NCBI GenBank assembly: GCA_910583765.1
Contig: CAJTYS010000045.1
Location: 1 to 29,423, forward strand
Length of the DNA stretch: 29,423 nt
DNA from: an uncultured Eubacteriales bacterium
Lineage (GTDB): Bacteria; Bacillota; Clostridia; Peptostreptococcales; Anaerovoracaceae
Reading direction: 5' to 3'
Position numbers and translations under genes: made by a program. Position 1 is the first letter of the stretch. Every line of letters begins with the position of its first letter. This document shows positions 6,970 through 13,606 of the stretch, one piece after another. The notes beneath the pieces were generated by a model. That model was given only the letters and a program-made list of their open reading frames with translations. It was not told the DNA's origin and did not search any database.

Positions 6970-7665
6970 ATGAGGGTTATGGAGAAAAAATTTTTTACCG
7001 CAGACAAAGAACGGTGCGGTGACTTGGCGGCGGAACGTTTCTTCGCCAGCGCTGGGCTGAACCGGGAGGGACGAAAATTTGAACGCATGCGCAGGGATGC
7101 CTTGCGAATGCGGGAAGCGATTGAGAGAAAGCTGCGCATCAGAGGGCAGTACGCTTATTATTCGCCAGAGGAGTTCCACCTGGAGCAGGATGCGCTGACA
7201 GTGGGCGGTGAGACTTTTCGGTGCACGGCCTTTGCGCAGATTGAGCCCGGCAGCATGGAGGGATTATATGTGTATGCCTGCTCAGTCGGCGATTACTCCC
7301 TGCCAGAGGAGAGCGCCCTGAACCAGGTTTACACTGATCTGTGGGGCACGGCTTGGGCGGATGCGGTCCGTTTCCTGATGAAAGAGGAATTAGAAAGACA
7401 CGGGAATCTGAGCGATAGCTTTGGTCCCGGCTTTTACGGCATGGGCACCCGGGAGATTCACGGTATCAGCAACCTTCTTGATTTTGATCAGCTGGGGATC
7501 GAAGTAAAGGAAAGCGGCATCCTGGTGCCGGTCAAATCCTGCGCTGGTCTGTATTTCCGTGTCAACAGCCAGTATGAATCTTTGGATGAGGAATGCGCCT
7601 TCTGCCAGGGAAACCAGCGCAGCTGCGTTTCCTGTCAGATATACCAGGGGCTTGCGGGGAAATGA
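6970..7665 (+). CDS. Vitamin B12-dependent methionine synthase activation domain-like protein with four-Cys tail
   Basis: 231 aa. The middle and C-terminal parts resemble the stand-alone MetH activation domain proteins of anaerobes: LYVYACSVGDY, a helix LWGTAWADAVRFLMKEEL, and the loop SFGPGFYGMGTREI in place of the 'SPGYG' loop that binds S-adenosylmethionine in MetH. Such proteins are thought to help reactivate corrinoid enzymes. The C-terminus has C209-x2-C212-x6-C219-x2-C222, a likely iron-sulfur or zinc site. AGGAG lies only three bases before ATG 6970 and twelve before ATG 6979, so either start is possible. No corrinoid enzyme gene is adjacent. The last codons contain the first copy of a 21-bp direct repeat. 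Confidence 0.72.
   Translation: MRVMEKKFFTADKERCGDLAAERFFASAGLNREGRKFERMRRDALRMREAIERKLRIRGQYAYYSPEEFHLEQDALTVGGETFRCTAFAQIEPGSMEGLYVYACSVGDYSLPEESALNQVYTDLWGTAWADAVRFLMKEELERHGNLSDSFGPGFYGMGTREIHGISNLLDFDQLGIEVKESGILVPVKSCAGLYFRVNSQYESLDEECAFCQGNQRSCVSCQIYQGLAGK
7640..7660. repeat. 21-bp direct repeat, copy 1
   Basis: TATACCAGGGGCTTGCGGGG plus one A is identical to 9497-9517. This copy encodes the final residues (YQGLAG) of the MetH-activation-like protein, so it is probably the original. The two copies enclose 1.84 kb containing a single gene, the AAA/PD-(D/E)XK protein. Confidence 0.9.
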
Positions 7666-7769
7666 AAAAACTGATATGATAATGCCCATATAGGAACGAT
7701 GATTTCAGTTGAGTTTACCGAGAGACCAGGCTCATTTAGGACGAAGAGATTAATCAGGGAGGAAAAATC

Positions 7770-9470
7770 ATGGCAAGGACAGTAGGGATTGGGCACCAGG
7801 ATTTTGAGACGCTGCGGATGAAGGGATATTTTTACATTGACAAGACACATTTCATCAAGGAATGGTGGGACGGCGGCGACAGTGTGACGCTGATCACTCG
7901 GCCAAGGCGGTTCGGAAAAACGTTGAACATGAGCATGTTGGAGAAATTTTTTTCTACCGACTATGAAGGAAGAGGAGATCTCTTTGAAGGTCTTTCCATT
8001 TGGAAGGATGAAACATACCGGCATCTGCAAGGGGCCTACCCGGTGATCTTTCTCAGCTTTGCGGATATCAAGGAAAACAGTTTCTCTCAGGCGCGGGAAG
8101 GAATATGCAGGAACATCCGGCGATTGTATAAGAAGTTCGACTTTTTGCTGGAAAGCGGTTTGCTGAGTGAAAGTGAGAAGCAAGAATACCAGACCATATC
8201 CGTAAACATGGAAGACAGCCGAGCGGCATCTTCCATCAAGGTGTTAGCGGATTACTTGTCCCGCTATTATGGCAAGAAAACCATCGTCCTTTTGGATGAA
8301 TATGACACGCCCATGCAGGAAGCTTATGTGAATGGATATTGGGAAGAAATGGTATCCTTTACCAGGAGCTTGTTCAATTCTACCTTCAAGACCAATCCTT
8401 ACTTGGAACGGGCTGTCATGACAGGCATCACCAGAGTAAGCAGGGAGTCCATCTTTTCCGATTTGAACAATCTGGAAGTCGTGACTACCACCTCCGACAA
8501 ATACGCCGATTGTTTCGGCTTTACGGAGGAGGAAGTCTTCGCTGCCTTGGAAGAACAAGGCATACCGGACAAGAAGGATGAAGTGAAGACCTGGTACGAT
8601 GGCTTCACTTTTGGGGACAAGACAGACATTTATAACCCTTGGTCCATTATCAATTATTTGGACAAAAAAAAGCTGGGAACTTATTGGGCGAATTCCAGTT
8701 CCAACGGCTTGGTGGATAAATTGATCCGAGAGGGCAGCGGGGAGATCAAGCAGGAGTTTGCAGCGCTGCTTGGCAAGAAAACCATTGTGGCGGCCATTGA
8801 TGAACAGATTGTATACGATTGTCTCGATACCAGCGAGATGGCCATCTGGAGTCTGCTTTTGGCCAGCGGCTATTTGAAGGTGCTTCGTTATGAGGGATAC
8901 CCTGAAGATGAGGAGGATTTGGGAGAACCCGAATACGAATTGGCACTGACCAATTTAGAAGTTCGGCGCATGTTTTATTCCATGGTGCGCAGGTGGTTTG
9001 ACCGGGACGCAGGGAACTATAATCAATTCATGAAAGCCTTGTTACTTGGTGACTTGGAGGCCATGAACGAGTATATGAACCATGTGGCTTTGGCCACGTT
9101 CAGTTATTTTGACACCGGAGCGAAACCATCAAATTCGGAGCCCGAAAGATTTTACCATGGCTTTGTGCTGGGGTTGATCGTGGAGCTTTCTGGCAGGTAT
9201 GTTTTGACTTCCAACAGAGAGAGTGGATTTGGCAGATACGATGTGATGCTGGAGCCTTTGAACCAAACGGACGATGCCATAATTTTGGAATTCAAAGTTT
9301 TCCAACCAAGGAGGGAAAAAGATCTGGAAGAAACAGCGCATGCAGCCTTGGCCCAGATTGAGGAAAAGAAATACGCCGCCGCGCTCAAAGCCAAGGGAAT
9401 TCCAGTGGAAAAGATCCGTAAATACGGGTTTGCTTTTGAGGGAAGCAAAGTGCTGATTCAAGGTGGCTGA
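7770..9470 (+). CDS. AAA-ATPase-like / PD-(D/E)XK nuclease domain protein (DUF1703 type)
   Basis: 566 aa. It belongs to the AAA-ATPase-like family widespread in anaerobes. The N-terminus carries the family start (GHQDFETLRMKGYFYIDKT), a Walker A of the form RPRRFGKT (residues 44-51), a Walker B LLDEYDTP (about 171-178) and the conserved WYDGFTFG segment. The C-terminal domain carries the PD-(D/E)XK core ILEFKVFQP (about 505-513), where Glu and Lys of E-x-K would be catalytic. The biological role of the family is unknown; it often occurs in many copies per genome. AGGGAGG precedes the ATG. The gene is the only one between the two copies of a 21-bp direct repeat, which suggests that it entered or moved as a unit. 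Confidence 0.88.
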   Translation: MARTVGIGHQDFETLRMKGYFYIDKTHFIKEWWDGGDSVTLITRPRRFGKTLNMSMLEKFFSTDYEGRGDLFEGLSIWKDETYRHLQGAYPVIFLSFADIKENSFSQAREGICRNIRRLYKKFDFLLESGLLSESEKQEYQTISVNMEDSRAASSIKVLADYLSRYYGKKTIVLLDEYDTPMQEAYVNGYWEEMVSFTRSLFNSTFKTNPYLERAVMTGITRVSRESIFSDLNNLEVVTTTSDKYADCFGFTEEEVFAALEEQGIPDKKDEVKTWYDGFTFGDKTDIYNPWSIINYLDKKKLGTYWANSSSNGLVDKLIREGSGEIKQEFAALLGKKTIVAAIDEQIVYDCLDTSEMAIWSLLLASGYLKVLRYEGYPEDEEDLGEPEYELALTNLEVRRMFYSMVRRWFDRDAGNYNQFMKALLLGDLEAMNEYMNHVALATFSYFDTGAKPSNSEPERFYHGFVLGLIVELSGRYVLTSNRESGFGRYDVMLEPLNQTDDAIILEFKVFQPRREKDLEETAHAALAQIEEKKYAAALKAKGIPVEKIRKYGFAFEGSKVLIQGG

Positions 9471-9496
9471 TGCACGGGTAAAGAATAGATCTGACG

Positions 9497-9517
9497 TATA
9501 CCAGGGGCTTGCGGGGA
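9497..9517. repeat. 21-bp direct repeat, copy 2
   Basis: This copy is identical to 7640-7660. It fuses to the truncated 5' end of the LysR pseudogene, replacing the start codon and about the first eight residues of that gene, so it marks a recombination junction. Confidence 0.9.
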
Positions 9518-10050
9518 GAGGTTTTTATCACTATATCGCGGCTTGGAAGCTATAGAAAGGCTGCGGAAAAGTTGGGATACACAGCGGCAGGTATCAGTTA
9601 TATCGTCAGCAATATGGAAGAACGCGCTGGTCTCCGCTTGTTTGTTCGCAAATATGGCGGTGTTAGATTGACGTCTGAGGGAGAGGCGCTTTTGCCCCAT
9701 ATGAAAAAGTTTTTCCTGTTTCAGAAATGGAGAAACATCCGTTCATTGGCTACCCAGAAGAAGAAGCCCCATTTGTATATAAAAAGATGCGGGAACTGGG
9801 GCTCAAAATCAATCAGGTGATGACTGTGGATAATGATTATGGAAACCTGTCTATGATCAGCCAGAATCTGGGGTTTGGAATTTACCCAAGAATGATTGCG
9901 GAAAACTGTATGCTCCCAGTCAAAGCGGTTCCCATTGATCACGGTTCATATACCCCGATATCACTAGGGATTCGGTCGTACGAAAACGGTTCTCTTGCCG
10001 CTAAAGCGTTTGTAGATTATGTCCTGAGTTTGGATTTGTCTATGGTCTAG
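9512..10050 (+). pseudogene. LysR family regulator, truncated at the 5' end and internally deleted
   Basis: The first part reads EVFITISRLGSYRKAAEKLG, then ISYIVSNMEERAGLRLFVRK and RLTSEGEALLPHMKKF, a normal LysR helix-turn-helix domain that lacks its start. Near 9712-9720 the reading moves to another frame, where FPVSEMEKHPFIGYPEEE and then LGLKINQVMTVDNDYGN, LGFGIYPRMIAENC follow: the second half of a LysR effector domain. About 100 residues are missing between the two parts. The 5' end is cut at the 21-bp repeat. A TTG at 9509 has no usable ribosome binding site. Two independent lesions make this a dead gene; its neighbour at 10186 is unrelated. Confidence 0.85.
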
Positions 10051-10185
10051 AGAAGAGGACGATTCGCTGCTTTTTCCAGCGGGACACTATGATGGGCGGT
10101 AGCGTTAGCGTATGTGTCAAAAATGCGGACTTTGTTGAACAAAAAGGGTAAATATCACCAAACTATTCAGTGGAGAAGCGCAAAC

Positions 10186-11439
10186 ATGGAAATCAAAAGG
10201 GATAAATACTTGAATGATTTGATCGATCGGATGCATAACGGAATGATAAAAGTCGTGACAGGTATCAGAAGGTGCGGAAAGTCATATCTGCTTTTCAACA
10301 TTTTTAGGCGTTACCTGTTGGAACAGGGAGTGCCTGCGTCACATTTGATCATGATCGAGTTGGATCAGAGAAAGAACAAAAAATATCGTGATCCAGACGT
10401 GATATTGGATCACATAGAATCGTTGGTCGAAGATGATGAACCATACTACATCCTGTTGGATGAAGTCCAGATGCTGCCGGAATTTGAGGAAGTGCTGAAC
10501 TCGCTGCTCCATATCCAAAACGCAGATGTGTACGTCACTGGCAGCAACTCGAGATTCCTGTCAAAAGACGTGATCACCGAATTCAGAGGAAGAGGCGATG
10601 AAGTCCATATTTATCCCTTGACTTTCAAGGAGTTCATGGAGGCATACAATGAAGACATATATCATGGCTGGGCAGAATATGTGATTTACGGCGGACTCCC
10701 GCTGACTGTGACCATGAAGACGGAAGCGCAGAAAGTCAATTATCTGACAAACCTATTCCAGGAGACTTATCTAAAAGACATCATGGAAAGACACCATATC
10801 GAAAAGACGCAAGAATTGGAAGATCTGGTCAATATCCTGGCATCAGCCATTGGCTCTTTGACGAATCCACCAAAGATAGAAAGTACTTTTAAAAGCGTGA
10901 TCCAGTCGGATATCAGTTTGAATACGATCAGGCAATATATCGAGCATTTGGAGGACGCGTTTATCATAAGCAAAGCCAATCGTTATAATGTAAAGGGAAG
11001 AAAGTACATTGGCACGCCATTAAAATACTATTTTGAAGATGTGGGGCTCAGAAACGCCAGGCTGGGATTCCGGCAAATCGCAGAAACACATCTCATGGAA
11101 AATATCATATACAATGAACTGCGAAGCAGGGGCTATTCTGTGGATGTGGGAGTAGTAGAAAAGAGAAGCGTCAATGGAGATGGAAAAACAGGAAAAAAGC
11201 AATTAGAAATCGATTTCATCGCGAATCTTGGAAGCAAACGATATTACATTCAATCCGCGTTTCATATGGCAACAGAAGAAAAGCGGATTCAGGAAAAAGC
11301 TTCTCTTGTCAATATACGGGATTCATTCAAGAAAATCATCATTGTCAAAGACGTGGTCAATGTCACAAGGGATGAAGATGGGATCGTGACCATGAGCGTT
11401 TATGATTTTCTGTTGAAGGAAAATAGTTTGGAGCTCTGA
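10186..11439 (+). CDS. AAA_14 / DUF4143 ATP-binding protein
   Basis: 417 aa. This is a typical AAA_14 plus DUF4143 protein: Walker A VVTGIRRCGKSYLL (residues 23-36), Walker B YYILLDEVQML (about 86-96), the sensor-like VYVTGSNSRFLS, then IYPLTFKEFMEAY and YGGLPLTV. In the C-terminal DUF4143 domain, LEIDFIANLGSKRYYIQSAF marks a degenerate PD-(D/E)XK-like fold. The family is abundant in anaerobic bacteria and archaea, and its function is not established. The ATG at 10186 is chosen because GGAG lies ten bases upstream; the reading frame is open further upstream (from 10114) but without a ribosome binding site. It follows the LysR pseudogene, with 135 bases between them in which I see nothing. Confidence 0.88.
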   Translation: MEIKRDKYLNDLIDRMHNGMIKVVTGIRRCGKSYLLFNIFRRYLLEQGVPASHLIMIELDQRKNKKYRDPDVILDHIESLVEDDEPYYILLDEVQMLPEFEEVLNSLLHIQNADVYVTGSNSRFLSKDVITEFRGRGDEVHIYPLTFKEFMEAYNEDIYHGWAEYVIYGGLPLTVTMKTEAQKVNYLTNLFQETYLKDIMERHHIEKTQELEDLVNILASAIGSLTNPPKIESTFKSVIQSDISLNTIRQYIEHLEDAFIISKANRYNVKGRKYIGTPLKYYFEDVGLRNARLGFRQIAETHLMENIIYNELRSRGYSVDVGVVEKRSVNGDGKTGKKQLEIDFIANLGSKRYYIQSAFHMATEEKRIQEKASLVNIRDSFKKIIIVKDVVNVTRDEDGIVTMSVYDFLLKENSLEL

Positions 11440-11503
11440 TATTGAAACCATTTTGTGGCTGTAGGGCAGACAGAAATAGCGCAAAGCTGGAAAGGTGGAA
11501 AAT

Positions 11504-11532
11504 TTGACAGACAGAAAAAACAGCATTATACT
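11504..11532 (+). promoter_or_regulatory. SigA-type promoter of the Crp/Fnr regulator gene
   Basis: A perfect TTGACA (11504-11509) and TATACT (11527-11532) are separated by 17 bases. Transcription would start near 11539, so an in-frame ATG at that point lies at the transcript end, which supports the ATG at 11560 as the true start. Confidence 0.8.
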
Positions 11533-11559
11533 GATTCCATGACAGAAAGGAAGTCACCT

Positions 11560-12222
11560 ATGGAATTTTCAGATCAGTTTCCCATATGGAACAAACTTAC
11601 ATCTGCCCAGCAAAAGCAGATCACCGATAGTCTCATCAGCCGTACCGTAAAAAAAGGGAACGTGATCCATGATGGGAGCGGAGATTGCACAGGGCTGCTC
11701 TTCATAAAATCAGGACAGCTCAGGGCTTATATTCTTTCAGATGAAGGGCGGGAGATCACTATCTACCGTCTGTTTGACATGGATTTATGCCTGTTTTCCG
11801 CCTCCTGTGTCATGCGCTCCATACAATTTGAAGTCACCATTCAAGCAGAAAAAGATACGGACCTATGGATCATACCTGCGGAAATCTACAAGCAGATCAT
11901 GGAAGAGTCCGTATCTATAGCAAACTATACCAATGAGATCATGGCCTCCAGGTTTTCTGAAGTCATGTGGCTCATGGAGCAAATCATGTGGAAGAGCATG
12001 GACAAGCGAGTGGCTGGGTTTTTGTTAGAAGAATCGGTGATCGAAGACACACAGCAGATGAAGCTCACCCATGAAACCATAGCCCGGCATTTAGGCACTC
12101 ACAGGGAAGTGGTCACGCGGATGCTCCGGTATTTTCAGAGCGAGGGCGCAGTGAGCCTGAGTCGGGGCATGGTAGAGATCACGGATAAAAAGAAACTGGA
12201 GCGTTTGGGCGGTTCTGACTGA
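11560..12222 (+). CDS. Crp/Fnr family transcriptional regulator
   Basis: 220 aa. The N-terminal cyclic-nucleotide-binding-type beta-roll is visible (FIKSGQLRAYILSDEGREITIYRL near residues 50-75), then a dimer helix and a C-terminal winged helix with the recognition region LTHETIARHLGTHREVVTRMLRYF (about 167-190) and the wing RGMVEITDKKKLERL. There is no N-terminal four-Cys cluster as in Fnr, so the ligand is unclear; isolated Cys residues near 81-87 (DLCLFSASC) could be redox sensors. GAAAGGAAG lies seven bases before the ATG. The gene is convergent with the ferredoxin/NapH-like pair, and this family often controls iron-sulfur or nitrosative-stress genes, so a link is plausible but unproven. 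Confidence 0.9.
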   Translation: MEFSDQFPIWNKLTSAQQKQITDSLISRTVKKGNVIHDGSGDCTGLLFIKSGQLRAYILSDEGREITIYRLFDMDLCLFSASCVMRSIQFEVTIQAEKDTDLWIIPAEIYKQIMEESVSIANYTNEIMASRFSEVMWLMEQIMWKSMDKRVAGFLLEESVIEDTQQMKLTHETIARHLGTHREVVTRMLRYFQSEGAVSLSRGMVEITDKKKLERLGGSD

Positions 12223-12237
12223 AACCGCGCATCGCTA

Positions 12238-12813
12238 TCAGGCGTTCCTGTTTCTGGCTTTGCAGATCAGCTGGGTCATGGTCCCCATGGGGCAGTAAAC
12301 ACACCAGCTGCGAGGCTTGAACAGGATCATTGTGAGGAAACCCAAGATGGTAGAGGTCAGCATCACGCTGTAAAAGCCAAATGCGAACTGAGCGGCGCCC
12401 AGATGAATCAGGGTTCCGTGATAAGCCCAATGCCATGGGACTTTGAAGGTCCATAACAAAGTCACCACTTGCCGCAGATCCTGCGCGCCTGCGAATACCA
12501 GATAGGTGTTCCAGAGCATCAGGAAAAACATAGCAAAAAAGAAAATCAAAAACCCATAGCGAAACCATTTGCTTTTCATCCACTTGGGCACATCCTTTTT
12601 TCGCGACAGACCGATCCGGCCGCCCACCAGCCCAAAGAGCTGACCTCTGCCGCAGTAGCGGTTACAATAGGCCTTTGAACCGCCGATCACAGAGATGAGC
12701 AATGGCACAAAGAAGCAGATCAGGCCAAGCCAGGCGAAGAGAATATTAAAGAATCCCAAGCACAGATACGTCAGAGACAATATCCACAAATAATCATACC
12801 AATGTTTTTTCAT
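12238..12813 (-). CDS. Membrane 4Fe-4S binding protein, NapH/NosR-like
   Basis: 191 aa with about four membrane helices (hydrophobic runs near residues 8-42, 88-112 and 142-172). Two cysteine motifs flank them: AYCNRYCGRGQLFG near residue 49 and WCVYCPMGTMTQLIC near the C-terminus, resembling the polyferredoxin-like membrane proteins NapH, NosR and RdxA that pass electrons across or along the membrane. The ATG at 12813 has GGAGGTTTG upstream. The stop of the ferredoxin gene lies one base before this ATG, so the two are an operon and translationally coupled. The likely role is a small membrane electron-transfer unit; the terminal acceptor is not visible. Confidence 0.85.
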   Translation of the reverse strand: MKKHWYDYLWILSLTYLCLGFFNILFAWLGLICFFVPLLISVIGGSKAYCNRYCGRGQLFGLVGGRIGLSRKKDVPKWMKSKWFRYGFLIFFFAMFFLMLWNTYLVFAGAQDLRQVVTLLWTFKVPWHWAYHGTLIHLGAAQFAFGFYSVMLTSTILGFLTMILFKPRSWCVYCPMGTMTQLICKARNRNA

Positions 12814-12814
12814 G

Positions 12815-13021
12815 TCAAACCTCCTGTATTTCGATAACGGAGGCAGGACATTCCTTGGCGCACTTTCCGCATCCCACGCATTTGTCCAGATCAACCTTCG
12901 CCATGATCCCTTTCCAAATGGAAATGGCGCTTTTCGGGCATGCCTTTCTGCAGCAGCCGCAGGCAACGCAGCTTTTTTCATCCACAAAAGCTTTCCGTTT
13001 TTTTCTGGTTTTTGTTTCCAT
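12815..13021 (-). CDS. Two-cluster [4Fe-4S] ferredoxin
   Basis: 68 aa, a small ferredoxin with two complete C-x2-C-x2-C-x3-C motifs: SCVACGCCRKACPKS and KCVGCGKCAKECPAS, each binding one [4Fe-4S] cluster. A basic N-terminal extension (ETKTRKKRKAF) precedes the first cluster. The ATG at 13021 has CAGGAGG upstream; codons further upstream lack a ribosome binding site. It is the first gene of a two-gene unit with the membrane iron-sulfur protein and probably donates electrons to it. A TATTAT box on the minus strand just upstream (near plus 13049-13054) may be its -10 element, overlapping the palindrome TGATGCCATCA (13040-13050). Confidence 0.92.
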   Translation of the reverse strand: METKTRKKRKAFVDEKSCVACGCCRKACPKSAISIWKGIMAKVDLDKCVGCGKCAKECPASVIEIQEV

Positions 13022-13039
13022 GAAAGAACCTCCTGAATT

Positions 13040-13090
13040 TGATGCCATCATAATAGCATATGCGGGCGGGAAGTTCTGTGACATCATCAC
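13040..13090. promoter_or_regulatory. Possible regulator sites upstream of the ferredoxin operon
   Basis: Two short palindromes stand in the promoter region: TGATGCCATCA (13040-13050, near the presumed -10) and GTGA-CATCA-TCAC (13078-13090). The second resembles a Crp-type half-site pair but with a five-base instead of a six-base centre. They would be natural targets for the nearby Crp/Fnr protein, but the match is weak. Confidence 0.25.
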
Positions 13091-13271
13091 CAACATGCGG
13101 TGGGCGCAAGGTCAGTTTATGGAATACAGCGGCAGATCCACAAGACCATGATTTTCCTTTTTACAATATAAACCAGAGCATAAAGGCGTTTTGCGAAATT
13201 TTTCGTTTTCACTGATAAATTTCTCTCAAAACGCAAATAATATCTACGAAAATAAGAGAGGAGTGAAAACA

Positions 13272-13529
13272 TTGAAAAAAGCAAGAATCTTATTAGCGAT
13301 GCTGCTGGCTTTATCGGTATTTACATTCACCGGCTGCGGCGGAAATGATGCCAATGACGGCGACCATGCGGACAACGGCACCACAGTAGAAGACAACGTG
13401 GACAAAGACGCCCAAGACGTGAAAGATGACGCAGAAGACATGGGCGAAGACATCAAGGACGGTGCGGAAGACCTGGTTGACGGCAATGACGACAATGCCA
13501 CCGACAACACAGATGAAACAAAAAAATAG
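13272..13529 (+). CDS. Small acidic lipoprotein
   Basis: 85 aa from a TTG start at 13272, with AGAGGAG about ten bases upstream. A lipoprotein signal peptide is clear: KKARILLAMLLALSVFTFTGC with the lipobox F-T-G-C, so the mature protein would be lipid-anchored on the outside of the membrane. The mature part is extremely rich in Asp and Glu, with heptad-like repeats (VKDDAEDMGEDIKDGAEDL) resembling the helical repeats of YtxH/CsbD-like or entericidin-type stress proteins. I do not recognise a named family. It has its own terminator at 13549-13579 and is a single-gene unit. Confidence 0.8.
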   Translation: MKKARILLAMLLALSVFTFTGCGGNDANDGDHADNGTTVEDNVDKDAQDVKDDAEDMGEDIKDGAEDLVDGNDDNATDNTDETKK

Positions 13530-13548
13530 GCAGCTATTTGCGGGCAAA

Positions 13549-13579
13549 GCCAGCGTTTTCACAAAGAAACGCTGGCTTT
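13549..13579 (+). terminator. Intrinsic terminator of the lipoprotein gene
   Basis: GCCAGCGTTT (13549-13558) pairs perfectly with AAACGCTGGC (13567-13576), followed by TTTC. It lies about 20 bases after the lipoprotein stop and only 30 bases before the RNase R start codon. Confidence 0.8.
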
Positions 13580-13606
13580 CCTATGACAATATGGTAAACT
13601 ATACAT

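Noticed and set aside
12209..12228. Hairpin GCGGTT/AACCGC at the convergent ends of the Crp/Fnr and NapH-like genes
   Set aside because: It has no T tract on either strand and an only six-base stem, so it is not listed as a terminator.
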